Under the pieces are notes generated by a model. The model did no database searches and was not told the origin of the DNA. It worked only from the letters and a program-made list of their open reading frames with translations. This document shows, one piece after another, positions 8,312 through 17,203 of a DNA stretch of 64,000 nt; position 1 is the stretch's first letter, and each line of letters starts with the position of its first letter. Made by a program: the position numbers and the translations under genes. This DNA is from JALYUS01 sp038231255 (GTDB lineage Bacteria > Chloroflexota > Chloroflexia > Thermomicrobiales > JALYUS01): the NCBI GenBank assembly GCA_038231255.1, contig JBBRLR010000014.1, positions 1 to 64,000 of the forward strand. Direction: 5' to 3'.

Positions 8312-10308
8312 GACGCGCGTCCTTTGCGAAGTGACCGGGAAAGTGACCCGACACGGAGCGAGCGAGTACTGGAACGGCGGCTGATCAGCAGCCACTCGGC
8401 GGCCAGCAGGATCAGGACCCCGGTGAGCAACCAGGGCGCGACACCAACGCCGCGCCGTTGCGGCGCATCGGCGGCCCGCGCCGTGTTCGCGCCACCGGCA
8501 ATTGGCGAAAGATCAATCGCACGACCGGGCCGCAGATCGGACTCCAGCTCGTCGCCGACATTGACGGTGAAGGCGTCGGTCAGGATGTCCTTGCCCCCAC
8601 CAGTATAAACGACCTGGTAGGTGCCGGGGGTTTCGGTCGCGCCGAAGGGAACGGGCGTCCGGTCCGCGCTGACGGGGAAGGTGCGGCTCTTGCCATCAGG
8701 CCGCGTCACCGTTACGCGCTCGGCCCCCTCGACGGGCGGGATCGAGACGGTATTGCCCGGTGTGACGCTGCCAGGGAGCGACGGCGGCACGAGGTAGTCC
8801 GTGATGTTGGCGATCAGGATCGGGAATGAGACGCGTGCGATGAAATTCGTCGCGTCCGGCGCGAGCGGCGCGGTGATGACGACGATCCGCCGCCCGCCCT
8901 GCTCGCCGCTGAGGAGAAGCGGCCCCTCGTTCGTCTCGACGAGCGCGCTCGCCCACGGCGGCAGCGCGACGAGCGGCAACCGATTGAAGCGGATGCCCGC
9001 GAAGTCCACATCTTTCAACAGCACATCGCGCGTGCCCGCGTCGGTCAGGCGGGGCGGCGAGACGAGATTGGAGACGCCCGTCACATTGAGGAGCGGCCCG
9101 CCCGCCTGCGGATTGACGACGAGCACCGGCGTCCGGGCGGGGAGGTTTTGCAGATCGGGCGCGACGCCGTCGAGGACGATGAAACTACCGCCAAGCGCGG
9201 CAAGATCCGGCTTCTCCGCCGCGTCGTGAACCTCCAACTTGATGTTTGGTGAGGCTTTCAGCGCGCGGACGAGCGGCGTGTCCGCGCCGGGCCGCGTCGT
9301 GACGAGCACCGCACGGGAACCGCGTCCGCCGCGCGCGACGACTTCCGCGCTATTGTCCGCCGGGAAGGCGTCCGGCTGCGGGGTGCGCGCCTCGAGTTTC
9401 GCCTTGGTCGCCCCTTTGGGCATCGTGTAGGTACGCTCGATCGTCTGACCGGGATCAATCGTCACCTTCTCCTCGGCGCTCGCGATGTCGTTGAAGGAGG
9501 GGCGGAGTGTGACCGCCATCGGCGCGTCGGAGTAGTTCGCGATCCGCGTGAAGAACTCCTCCTCGTCGGCGTTGCGCTGCGAAACGCGGGTGGAAGCCTG
9601 GGTGATCGCGACATTGCCCGTCGCGGCGGCATTCTCGCCCTGTGTGACGTTTTCGACACGGACCGAGGCGGGAATTTTGTCGTCCGGGTTGAGCGCGCCG
9701 AGGCCGATCAGGTTGCCGTCGGTGAGCACGACAACCTCGTTGCGCTGCTGCGGGTTGAGGAGCGGCCGCAGGACGCCGAGCGCATCCTGAAAATCCGCGT
9801 GCCCGCCGGGGAGCGCGAGGCCGTCCAGTTTTGTTTTGAGGGCGAGTTGCTCGACGCCATCGCCCGCGCCCAGGATGCGCACTTCACTACCGAGCACCAT
9901 CACCGTCGCTGTCTCGTCCGCATCGAGGCCACCGATCAGGGTCGCCGCCCGTTCCTTCGCTTTTGCGAAGCGCGTCGGGGCAATATCCGTCGCGCCCATG
10001 CTCGACCCGCCATTGAGAACGACAAAGAGCTGCTTCGCGCCGCCGGAGGGGCGCAGAAAGCCGACATTGAGCAGCGGTCGGGCGAGCGCGCCGACGAGGA
10101 CGAGCGCGATCAACATCTGTGCGAGCATCAGCCACGTCACCGGCGGGCGGCGACGATGGAAGCGGCGGCCTCGTTCGCTCGTCGCCTCGGACCAGAAGCG
10201 GAGCGTCGGCACCGCAAAGGTGTCCGGCGCATCCTCGCGCATGTAGAGGGCGTAGATGACCGGCAGCGCGACGAGGCCGAGCAGCGCGAGCGGCGCGAGG
10301 AGCGTCAT
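8308..10308 (-). CDS. BatA/aerotolerance-type membrane protein with altered VWA domain
   Basis: The N-terminus is a BatA-type region: a first membrane helix (LLAPLALLGLVALPVIYAL), then DTFAVPTLRFW and a second helix near WLMLAQMLIALVLVGA. The VWA domain follows, but its MIDAS reads VVLNGGSSMGATD, with Asn where Asp is usual, so metal binding may be lost. The middle and C-terminal parts are beta-rich and extracytoplasmic, and a final helix (WLLTGVLILLAAEWLLI) anchors the protein. About 666 residues. The ATG at 10308 overlaps the DUF58 TGA, and the 3' end overlaps the next gene, so the three are translationally coupled. Confidence 0.83.
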   Translation of the reverse strand: MTLLAPLALLGLVALPVIYALYMREDAPDTFAVPTLRFWSEATSERGRRFHRRRPPVTWLMLAQMLIALVLVGALARPLLNVGFLRPSGGAKQLFVVLNGGSSMGATDIAPTRFAKAKERAATLIGGLDADETATVMVLGSEVRILGAGDGVEQLALKTKLDGLALPGGHADFQDALGVLRPLLNPQQRNEVVVLTDGNLIGLGALNPDDKIPASVRVENVTQGENAAATGNVAITQASTRVSQRNADEEEFFTRIANYSDAPMAVTLRPSFNDIASAEEKVTIDPGQTIERTYTMPKGATKAKLEARTPQPDAFPADNSAEVVARGGRGSRAVLVTTRPGADTPLVRALKASPNIKLEVHDAAEKPDLAALGGSFIVLDGVAPDLQNLPARTPVLVVNPQAGGPLLNVTGVSNLVSPPRLTDAGTRDVLLKDVDFAGIRFNRLPLVALPPWASALVETNEGPLLLSGEQGGRRIVVITAPLAPDATNFIARVSFPILIANITDYLVPPSLPGSVTPGNTVSIPPVEGAERVTVTRPDGKSRTFPVSADRTPVPFGATETPGTYQVVYTGGGKDILTDAFTVNVGDELESDLRPGRAIDLSPIAGGANTARAADAPQRRGVGVAPWLLTGVLILLAAEWLLISRRSSTRSLRVGSLSRSLRKGRAS

Positions 10309-11237
10309 TCCAGCACCCCTTGCGCGATCAGCGTGCGCGTCGCCAGGTCCTCGAACGGGATGTCCGTCGCGACGCGCACGTAGGTGATGTTGTACCGCTT
10401 GCAGTACCTCTCGACCTCCGCCAGCCATGCATCGAACCGCTGCTGGTAGGCGGCGAATGTTTCGGCGGTCGGGCGGATGCGCACGCGCTCGCCGCTCTCC
10501 GCATCCTCCAGTTCGACATCGCTATCGAGCGTCGGGTGAAGTTCCCACGGCGAAAGCGTATGGAGAATGACGATTTGCCATCCGCGCTCGATCAGGATGG
10601 CGAAGGCGCTCTCCATGCTCGTCGTCGAAAGCAGATCGGAGATGAGCACCATGTAGCCGGGTCGCCGACTCGTGTTCACGTAGGCGCGCAGGGTGCGGGC
10701 GAGATCGGTCGCGCCGTCATCGGGCGGGAGCGCCGCGAGGAATTGGAACAGCCCCGCCGCGCGCGAGCGCCCTTGCAGCGGGCCGAGCGTCCGACTCGGC
10801 TCCCCGACGAAGGGCGCGACGGTGACGCGGTCGAAACCGGCGAGGGCGAGATAGCCGATTGCCGCCGCCGCCCGCTTCGCGTACAGAAATTTGTTCGGCT
10901 CGCCCCAGTCCATCGAACGGGAGCGATCCACGAGCAAGTGCACGGCGAGGTCAATATTCACTTCACTCAGCCGCACAAACATCTCGCCCATTCGGGCGTA
11001 GATGTTCCAGTCCACACGGCGGAAATCGTCGCCCGGTGTGTAGGGCTTGTAGTCCGCGAACTCCGGCGACGCACCGCGGCGGATGCTGCGATGCTCCCCG
11101 GCGATCCCATGCGTGAACGACCGGCGCGACCGCAGTTGCAGCTTCTCTAACCGCCGCAGAAACGCCTCATCCAGAAGAGGAGGGCTAAGGACTAAGGACT
11201 CAGAACTAAGTTTTCTATCTCCGCGTGTTGCTACCAT
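10305..11237 (-). CDS. DUF58 domain protein (VWA-like fold)
   Basis: Family signatures are clear: GEHRSIRRGASPEFADYKPY (about residues 46-65) and DDFRRVDWNIYAR (about 69-81), then HLLVDRSRSMDWG, a VWA-type MIDAS. DUF58 proteins normally sit beside a MoxR AAA+ ATPase and BatA-like proteins; the BatA-like partner is here but no MoxR gene is in the window. The start at 11237 lies in the loop of a 7-mer hairpin, so residues 9-22 (KLSSESLVLSPPLL) are encoded by a repeat arm. The conserved protein only begins at about residue 23. No other in-frame ATG is better placed. Confidence 0.87.
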   Translation of the reverse strand: MVATRGDRKLSSESLVLSPPLLDEAFLRRLEKLQLRSRRSFTHGIAGEHRSIRRGASPEFADYKPYTPGDDFRRVDWNIYARMGEMFVRLSEVNIDLAVHLLVDRSRSMDWGEPNKFLYAKRAAAAIGYLALAGFDRVTVAPFVGEPSRTLGPLQGRSRAAGLFQFLAALPPDDGATDLARTLRAYVNTSRRPGYMVLISDLLSTTSMESAFAILIERGWQIVILHTLSPWELHPTLDSDVELEDAESGERVRIRPTAETFAAYQQRFDAWLAEVERYCKRYNITYVRVATDIPFEDLATRTLIAQGVLE

Positions 11238-11321
11238 AAATTCTACCGTTTCCCCTGTAATCGCCCTTAATTATTGATTGCTATCCCCGCTTAGTCCTTA
11301 GCCCTCAGTCCTTAGTCCTCA
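11178..11321. repeat. 7-mer hairpin repeat (TAAGGAC units) spanning the DUF58 start
   Basis: Left arm 11178-11210 is tandem 7-mers (CTAAGGA, CTAAGGA, CTCAGAA, CTAAG). Right arm 11290-11320 carries the complement (TTAGTCC units). The loop holds the DUF58 start codon; the right arm holds the stop codon of the upstream Gln-rich gene (11319-11321). Confidence 0.85.
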
Positions 11322-12767
11322 CTTCGTTCCCGGCGGTGTGAAGTAGCCCTGCACGACATCGCGGCGATCGCGCGCGACGCGGTTGGCGTCCGGGCTTGCC
11401 TGATCCACCGTACCTTGCTGGCCGGATTGCGGGGAGCTATTGCCGCCGCCGGGGGAACTACCGAGATTCTGCGGATTGCCCGTGCCGCCGGGGAGGGGCT
11501 GCGATTGCCCGGCCGGTTGACCTGTCAGCGGCAGTGGGTTGCCCGCGTTGCCGAGGTTCTGCACCTGCGTCGGGTCGCCCGGTTGATACGGGACGGGCTG
11601 GCCGAGGCCCGCGCCGGGGCCGTTCTGGTCGCTCGAACTCTGGCTGTCGCCATTTTGCGGCTTGCCGTTAGCATCCTGCTGACCTTGTTGCCCCGGCTGG
11701 CTCCCGTTCGCGCGCTGCTGTGCGTCCTGAATCGCATTGGAAAGGTCCTGCTGCGAGCGGACCTGACCGCCCGTTTGCTGCACCTGATTGGCGAGGTTGC
11801 GGACGGATTGCGAGGCATCGTTGCTGTTGCCCTGCTGCAACGACTGGGCGGCATTCTTTTCCGCGTCGGTGAGCGGTTGGTTGCCGGCGGTGTTCTGGTT
11901 CGCCGCCTGCTGGAGATCGTTGGAAATATTCTGCCGCGCGTCGGGCGACACTTGATCGAGGTTGCTCGCCACCTGCTGCAAATCCTGCGCGGCGGCGTTA
12001 TAGTCGCCATTCTGGATGTCCTGCGCCGCCTGTTTGGTCGCGGAGTTATCGTTCAGGGAGTCGGCCAGCCGCTGGAGGTCTTGCTGCGATTGTGCGGACT
12101 GCACGGCGAGTTGCTGCAACTGCTCCGGCGTCAACTGCTGATCGGCGAGGGGCGTCGGGTTGCCGTTCGCGTCCACGCCGCTCTGTTGCTGTTGCTGCTT
12201 AACATCCGGCAACTTCGGCACGGGCGCGAAGGTGTGCCGGTCGAGAGCGTTGGAAAGGAAGAGTAGCAGGACGACGCCGAGGGTGATTATCGCCAGACCG
12301 AGCGCCATCACCTGCTCCTGCACGACGCGATGCAGCCGCAGCCGCTTCGTCCGGCCGATGCGGTAGGCGGTGCGGGCGGCGTGATTGAGGAGTGCGGGGG
12401 CGAGGTGGCTGTCCATCTCTCCCTGCGCCAATTCAAGGCTGGTGGCGAGCGTCGCATCCAGCGCGTAGCCCTGATCGAGGAAGCGCGCGATCCCCATGCG
12501 GGTTGGCCGCTGCAACCAGGCATAGACAAAGGCGAGTGCGGCGATCAGCCCGGCGGGCACGGCAATCGCCGCCGTGGCGGGATGCGTCCCCTTCGCGATC
12601 GCGCCACGGCAGACGAAGATCGCCACGAGTGCGCTAAGCCAGAAGGCTCGGAGTCCAATCAGCAGCAACCGCTGCCGCCAGATGCGGTCCTGAATCTCCA
12701 GCATCCACTGGACGAACCGCGTCGCCTCCAACCCGCGCCGCAGGGCGGTCAGGCGATTGTCGCCCAT
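11319..12767 (-). CDS. Gln/Asn-rich membrane protein of unknown function in the VWA cluster
   Basis: Not recognised by family. Three or four hydrophobic helices occur in the first 150 or so residues (LIGLRAFWLSALVAIFVC; AIAVPAGLIAALAFVYAWL; VMALGLAIITLGVVLLLFL). A region of about 280 residues follows that is almost entirely Gln, Asn, Ala, Ser and Asp, with QQQQQ runs, repeated LQQ and NALQDA-like heptads, then GQ/GN/PG-rich spacer. The second half is probably periplasmic or surface-exposed and partly coiled-coil or disordered. I place the start at the ATG at 12767 (MGDNRL). The frame stays open to 12983, but that extension is encoded partly by a 7-mer repeat. Similar Q-rich proteins occur beside DUF58/VWA genes in Chloroflexota, which is inference from context. 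Confidence 0.7.
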   Translation of the reverse strand: MGDNRLTALRRGLEATRFVQWMLEIQDRIWRQRLLLIGLRAFWLSALVAIFVCRGAIAKGTHPATAAIAVPAGLIAALAFVYAWLQRPTRMGIARFLDQGYALDATLATSLELAQGEMDSHLAPALLNHAARTAYRIGRTKRLRLHRVVQEQVMALGLAIITLGVVLLLFLSNALDRHTFAPVPKLPDVKQQQQQSGVDANGNPTPLADQQLTPEQLQQLAVQSAQSQQDLQRLADSLNDNSATKQAAQDIQNGDYNAAAQDLQQVASNLDQVSPDARQNISNDLQQAANQNTAGNQPLTDAEKNAAQSLQQGNSNDASQSVRNLANQVQQTGGQVRSQQDLSNAIQDAQQRANGSQPGQQGQQDANGKPQNGDSQSSSDQNGPGAGLGQPVPYQPGDPTQVQNLGNAGNPLPLTGQPAGQSQPLPGGTGNPQNLGSSPGGGNSSPQSGQQGTVDQASPDANRVARDRRDVVQGYFTPPGTK

Positions 12768-12851
12768 CCCACGCTGGGGCAGCGCCGGGGGCCGCAAATC
12801 CGTGCCGAACCAGAAGGGGAACCAGAGCGCGCGCCACAGAACGCGTACAGC

Positions 12852-13036
12852 GTGAGGACTGAGGAGTGAGTATTGAGGAGTGAGTACTGAGTGCCGGTCG
12901 TCTCGCAGTGTCTGCCGCACGCCTGATGTCTTCCGCTGTCTCGAACCAGTTGGCATATGCAGTCTGCGCTGTTCAGTCGCCACGAAATTCTCGCTTCTGA
13001 TTACTCAGTACCCAGTACTCAGTACTCGTTACTCCA
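12852..13036. repeat. 7-mer hairpin repeat (GAGTACT units)
   Basis: Left arm about 12852-12894 (TGAGGAC, TGAGGAG, TGAGTAT, TGAGGAG, TGAGTAC); right arm about 13000-13036 with complementary ACTCAGT units. The right arm includes the stop codon (13029-13031) of the upstream secreted-protein gene. Confidence 0.83.
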
Positions 13037-14552
13037 ACGGCGGGAGCGCGGGCAACTGCTGCCGTCGTCCGCGCCGCAGGGCAATAACAGCGAAGCCGCC
13101 GAGCAGGATCGTCAGCCCCGTCCCGATCACCGCGACGCTCGCCATCCGAATGCGATGGTTCGCGCGCACCATCACCGACTCCGCTCGGTCGGCGAGCGGG
13201 GCATTGCCGAACTCCGTGAACGTCCCGTAGGCGCGGTTCGCATTCTGCTGGGCGCGGATGACATTCAAGCCATTGATCTCCGATTCCGCTTTCGTTAGAT
13301 CATCCGTCGCTTGGGAGCCGCGCGCCGCACGCTGCTGGTATTGGATGAGCAGAAGCGGCGGCTTGGCGTCCGGCACCGCTTTGTACAGGTCGGACGCCTG
13401 TTTGAGGAGATCGTTGGTGCGCGGATAGTCGTTCGCTTCGAGCGCCTGCTGTGCGTCGCGCACGCGGGCCTCCGCCTCCGATCCGGCGCGCGCCTTGGAA
13501 AGTAGCGCCTGCGCGTCGGCGGCGCGCTTCGGCGTGCCCGTTTGCTGGAGGAAGCCGATTGCCGGCGTCAGTAGCGTTACCGCCTGAGAGTACTGGCCCG
13601 TGCCGACGAGTTGCGTCGCCTCGTCAATGTCGTAGTAGACGAACTGGTTTCGCTGCCAGAGGCCACCGAGGAACTGCGGCAGGTACGCCTTCCATTTCGA
13701 TTCGAGCGTCGTCGCGGCGCTAGCCCCCTCATTTTTGTAGACAATCTGCATCGCCTGCCGCCAGTCTTTGCTCGCCTCCGGCTTGTTGAGCGCCGCGAGG
13801 AAGTCGCGGTACTGGCGGAAGCCGTAGGTATCTATCAGAAAGGCGACGACGCTGTACTGCTGCCCGACGAGCGCGTTGTCGGGGGTGTTAAAGAGCGTTG
13901 TCCAGTCCGCGAGGCGGTCGGTATTCGCCTGCTGGCCGAGCGTGGCGACAAACGCGGACAGATCCGCCGGGGGCGCTTCGCCGTAGAGCGCCGTGCCGCG
14001 CACCAGTCCGGGGGGCAGGTTGCCACCGCCCATCATCGCGACGATCTGTTGGGTGAGGAGCATGCGGAGGTTGAGCGTCAGTTCGGGCGCTTTCAGGCCG
14101 TTCATACGCGGCACGCAGATGTAGACGCCGCCGCTGTCCACGCCACTATAGAGGTTCTGATTCGTCTGCGCGGCGGGCACGGCGGCGGTGAATTGCGACA
14201 CATCCGTGTACAAATAGATCGGCACGGGCCGGGGCACGAGCCGCGAGCCGTCGAAGATATTGGTTTCCATCTCGTAGACGGGGTCGGCGATCTTCTTGTA
14301 CAGGTCCACTTGCGGCGCGACCGGATCGCGCGCGATGAAACTAATCGAGAAATAGGTCGTGTCGTCGTGCTGCCACTGCCCGCCCGGCGCGGTGAGGAAG
14401 GGCGAATCGTCCGCCGCGACGCCCGACACGGCAAGAAGCAATCCGAGCAGCGCGAGCATGAGGGCGTGCGCCGTAGCGGCCCCTTGGCGTCGCCGAAGAA
14501 GGGTGTTCCAAAAGAAAGCGGTCTGTGCCGCCGATGGTCGGGTAATGTTCAT
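13029..14552 (-). CDS. Secreted, C-terminally membrane-anchored protein (peptidase-MA-like fold suspected)
   Basis: About 507 residues. A signal segment (MLALLGLLLAVSGVAADD) precedes a domain with PVPIYLYTDVSQF, NLRMLLTQQIVAMM and LVRGTALYGE. The order resembles gluzincin-like proteins of the peptidase MA family, where the metal motif HExxH would be expected near the LLTQQIV segment. Here no HExxH is visible, so a catalytic role is doubtful. The second half has helical repeats of TPR character (YSQAVTLLTPAIGFL; ANDYPRTNDLLKQASDLY) and a C-terminal membrane helix (VAVIGTGLTILLGGFAVIAL). It heads the VWA cluster on the minus strand. No strong ribosome binding site is visible. Confidence 0.68.
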   Translation of the reverse strand: MNITRPSAAQTAFFWNTLLRRRQGAATAHALMLALLGLLLAVSGVAADDSPFLTAPGGQWQHDDTTYFSISFIARDPVAPQVDLYKKIADPVYEMETNIFDGSRLVPRPVPIYLYTDVSQFTAAVPAAQTNQNLYSGVDSGGVYICVPRMNGLKAPELTLNLRMLLTQQIVAMMGGGNLPPGLVRGTALYGEAPPADLSAFVATLGQQANTDRLADWTTLFNTPDNALVGQQYSVVAFLIDTYGFRQYRDFLAALNKPEASKDWRQAMQIVYKNEGASAATTLESKWKAYLPQFLGGLWQRNQFVYYDIDEATQLVGTGQYSQAVTLLTPAIGFLQQTGTPKRAADAQALLSKARAGSEAEARVRDAQQALEANDYPRTNDLLKQASDLYKAVPDAKPPLLLIQYQQRAARGSQATDDLTKAESEINGLNVIRAQQNANRAYGTFTEFGNAPLADRAESVMVRANHRIRMASVAVIGTGLTILLGGFAVIALRRGRRQQLPALPPLE

Positions 14553-14809
14553 GGCAGATACCATATCGAATATCGGCGGGAGGGCGCGTGCGTGACCGCC
14601 ACCATACGCCGTCTGCTACCGCCAAACGAGGACATCGCCGGTGCCGTTGGGTGCTGGGACACTCTACCATACATCGTGTCCGCCTGTATTCGTCGTTGCG
14701 CCGCACCCGTGCTACGAAGATACGCTACCGCGATTATCCCGCCCTTGCAAGCGCCAGAAAGTAAAAGAAGTCCGAAACGCGAGACGCTGAGTCCGCTATT
14801 ACCTACTTG

Positions 14810-15364
14810 TTATAACGTCCAAAGACGCGCAATTGGTTGATTGGGTTCTTTGACGACGCGATACACATCCGGGTTCGACAGAGTTTCCCATGTCCCGAAG
14901 CCGACGCGGGCATCGAAGTGCCGCAGCAGGAGTGCCAGCATGTTGCCATGTGTGACGACTACCGTCGCGCTGCCGGGGTGATTGTGTGCATCGCCGAGCG
15001 CCGCGATCCCGCGTGTGGCGGCGGCACGGCTCGATTCGCCGCCCGCGAGATGGTAATCGGGATCATCGAAACTGGTTGCGAGATGGGCGCGCCATTCCGG
15101 CAGCGATACCGGACTCAGGACGCGCTCGACGAGACGATCATCGGTCTCGACCGGGATGCCGAGCCGTGCGGCGAGCGGCGCGATGGAGGCCGTCGCGCGG
15201 GCATACGGACTGGAAACGATGGATGTGATGCCGAGTGGCGCGAGCAGATCGGCGAGCGCGACCGCTTGCGCTTCGCCCGCCGGGGTCAGGAGCGCACCCG
15301 GCGCTTGACCGGTCGCCCGGCAGTGGCGCACGAGGTAGAGGGGACGCAGCGCTGGTACGTTCAC
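14810..15364 (-). CDS. Histidine phosphatase superfamily protein
   Basis: The N-terminal motif reads LVRHCRATG; the phospho-accepting His follows Arg as in the RHG motif, but Gly is replaced by Cys. A second His appears in VVVTHGNML (about residue 150), and an SSPYARATASIAP segment is the family's R-A-x-x-T-A region. So it keeps the catalytic set of a phosphoglycerate-mutase-like phosphatase. The start is a GTG at 15364 that overlaps the upstream TGA (GTGA), which implies coupling to the DnaC-like gene. The substrate is unknown; most such small proteins act on sugar or nucleotide phosphates. Confidence 0.84.
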   Translation of the reverse strand: MNVPALRPLYLVRHCRATGQAPGALLTPAGEAQAVALADLLAPLGITSIVSSPYARATASIAPLAARLGIPVETDDRLVERVLSPVSLPEWRAHLATSFDDPDYHLAGGESSRAAATRGIAALGDAHNHPGSATVVVTHGNMLALLLRHFDARVGFGTWETLSNPDVYRVVKEPNQPIARLWTL

Positions 15365-15969
15365 ATCGCGATCAGGCTGGTTTCGTACATCTGGCCCCAG
15401 AATTGCTCCCACGCCCCACCCTCGGCATCTACCGCGTCCACCGCCGTCTTCAGGCAGTCGGGCATCAAGGGCGTTGTCACGACCGTCGGCAGGTGCAAGC
15501 GATAGCGACTGGTGAGGATGCCCTCCAGGAAGGTGATCTCATGCGCGTGCGCGGGCGCAAGATCAGGCAGGATGAGGACATCCACATTGAGGGCGCGCCA
15601 GTACGCCTCGCGCGAGACGCGGCGGGCAATGCGCTGCTCCCGATCGCGGCGGCTTTCCGGCGCGGGCGGCTCTTCCTGCTCCTCGCGCGGCAGGGCGACT
15701 TCCGTGATATAGGCATTGAGCGCGAAATCCCGCCACGTCATCAGGAAATGCGAGATCAGTGGCGCGTGCAACCGCAGTCCGGCGAGGACGTACTGCGCGA
15801 TCCGCGCCGCCCGTGCCCGGTCCGCGTTGAAGATCAACCACCCCTGCCCTTGCCGCACGCGCATCTCGATGGTGTCGAGATAGGCAGACATGCGGACGAG
15901 CAAATCGCGATCCTGGGTCGAAACATCGTCGGGTTCGGGGGAAAGCGCAAAGCGGTCATACATCGCCAT
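15361..15969 (-). CDS. DnaC/IstB-like protein with degenerate Walker A (probable pseudo-ATPase)
   Basis: I see no intact known domain, but the layout follows DnaC/DnaI/IstB AAA+ ATPases. GQGWLIFNADRARAARIAQ (about residue 40) sits where the P-loop belongs but lacks GxxGxGKT. DVLILPDLAP (about residue 130) sits at Walker B with one acidic residue, and HLPTVVTTPLMPDCL sits at sensor 1 (usually PTIVTTNL). Strand and helix spacing between them is right; the insert PREEQEEPPAPESRRD is unusual. It is therefore likely a nucleotide-independent relative, not a working helicase loader. Its TGA overlaps the GTG start of the histidine phosphatase. Function unknown. Confidence 0.6.
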   Translation of the reverse strand: MAMYDRFALSPEPDDVSTQDRDLLVRMSAYLDTIEMRVRQGQGWLIFNADRARAARIAQYVLAGLRLHAPLISHFLMTWRDFALNAYITEVALPREEQEEPPAPESRRDREQRIARRVSREAYWRALNVDVLILPDLAPAHAHEITFLEGILTSRYRLHLPTVVTTPLMPDCLKTAVDAVDAEGGAWEQFWGQMYETSLIAM

Positions 15970-16048
15970 ATGGTTCTTACCCTCGGCTTGTGTACGAACA
16001 GACCTCTTGCCGCAGAAGTGTACGCGCGAAAGTGCTGATCGCCAAGAG

Positions 16049-16105
16049 GGGAACCTAACCCCCGGCCCCCTTCCTCGCGGGAAGGGGGCCGGGGGGTTTA
16101 GGTTC
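16049..16105. repeat. GC-rich long palindrome (AACCTAACCCCCGGCCCC type)
   Basis: A tight hairpin: AACCTAACCCCCGGCCCCC (from 16052) pairs with GGGGGCCGGGGGGTTTAGGTT (to 16104) around a short GCGG loop. It ends one base before the stop codon of the aldo/keto reductase gene on the minus strand and could act as a 3' stabiliser. Confidence 0.85.
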
Positions 16106-17014
16106 TTACGCCGTCACGCTCGCCGTCGTCATCCAGTGCGGGTTCTTGACGGTGCCGTCGAAATCGCCGGTGGTTTTCCACCCTTCGATCATGCCGCCTT
16201 CGGCTCCATCCACCGAAGTGGCGCGCTGCTGGAGTTCATCCATCTCGGCGCGGCTGAACGGGCTGAAGGTATCGCCGACGCGGAGCGCCTGCTCCAGGTC
16301 GCGCGCATTCTCGCACCCGGTGATGACGACCGACGTCGGCAGAGAAAGGGCATAGCGCAGGCATTCCTCCGCCGTGATCGTCCCTTCTTTGGGGAGGCGA
16401 CCCGAGGCGAGCGGCTTCATGCCGAGCACGCCGATATTGCGCTCGACGAGCACCGGCAGCACCAATGCCTGGAAACTGTTGTGGTGGTAATCAATCACAT
16501 TGAGCGGCATCTGGACGGTGTCGAAGTCGAACCCCTGATTGAGCATCTTCAGGTGGATATGCGGATCCTTGTGACCGGTGAAGCCGATGTAGCGGATTTT
16601 GCCCGCCTCGCGCGCCTCGACCAGCGCCTCGATCGCGCCGTTCGGGGCAAAGACGCGCTCCGGGTCGTCCATGCGGATCATCTCGTGGAGTTGAATCAGG
16701 TCAATGTGGTCGGTCTGCAACCGTTCGAGGCACTGGTCAATCTGCCCGGCGGCGGCCTCGCGCGACTGGCCGTCAATCTTGGTCATCAAAAAAACGCGCT
16801 CGCGGTAGCCGTCGCGCAGGGCGTGGCCCATCTTCACTTCGGCCTGCCCGCCGTGGTAGTCCCAGCAGTTGTCCATAAACGTCAATCCCGCGTCAATCGC
16901 GGTGTGGATCAGCCGGGTCGTCTCCGCCGGGTCCTGCGGCCGCGCGATATGCGCCCCGCCCAGCCCGATCGCACTCACCCGCTCGCCTGTCTTACCCAAT
17001 GTCCGGTACTGCAT
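16106..17014 (-). CDS. Aldo/keto reductase
   Basis: Opens with MQYRTLGKTGERVSAIGLGG, the usual AKR strand. FMDNCWDYHGGQAEVKMGHAL (about residues 49-69) is the GxxxT-A-x-x-YG region: Asp remains, and the catalytic Tyr seems represented by DYHGG. Lys (about residue 81) is in VFLMTKI, and His in QTDHIDLIQLHE. The C-terminal SVVITGCENARDLEQAL is the NADPH-binding segment, usually IPG or VTG. About 302 residues, normal for the family. AGGGAGG sits 7 bases before the ATG. It would act on sugars or small aldehydes in the cytosol. Confidence 0.87.
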   Translation of the reverse strand: MQYRTLGKTGERVSAIGLGGAHIARPQDPAETTRLIHTAIDAGLTFMDNCWDYHGGQAEVKMGHALRDGYRERVFLMTKIDGQSREAAAGQIDQCLERLQTDHIDLIQLHEMIRMDDPERVFAPNGAIEALVEAREAGKIRYIGFTGHKDPHIHLKMLNQGFDFDTVQMPLNVIDYHHNSFQALVLPVLVERNIGVLGMKPLASGRLPKEGTITAEECLRYALSLPTSVVITGCENARDLEQALRVGDTFSPFSRAEMDELQQRATSVDGAEGGMIEGWKTTGDFDGTVKNPHWMTTASVTA

Positions 17015-17049
17015 CTCGTTACCTCCCTAAATGAACAGCGACAAAGAAA

Positions 17050-17203
17050 GGGAAACCGGCACAGAGGACGCAGAGGACACAGAGAGCACAGAGAGAAAAG
17101 AGTAAAGGTAGGTTTGTCCTCATTACGTTCTTGGCGAACCTCTCACTCCATTCTATCTCTTTCCCTCTGTGCTCTCTTGTGCTCTCTGTGTCCTCTGTGC
17201 TCA
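17050..17203. repeat. 9-mer hairpin repeat (CACAGAGGA units)
   Basis: Left arm about 17057-17100 (GCACAGAGG, ACGCAGAGG, ACACAGAGA, GCACAGAGA); right arm about 17162-17203 with complementary CTCTGTG units. The right arm reaches the stop codon of the dehydrogenase gene at 17201-17203. Same unit type as the repeat flanking the GxxExxY gene. Confidence 0.85.

Noticed and set aside
12768..12983. N-terminal extension of the Gln-rich protein
   Set aside because: Partly encoded by a 7-mer repeat and lacking a ribosome binding site; the ATG at 12767 was preferred, although part of the extension (rich in Trp and Phe) could be real.
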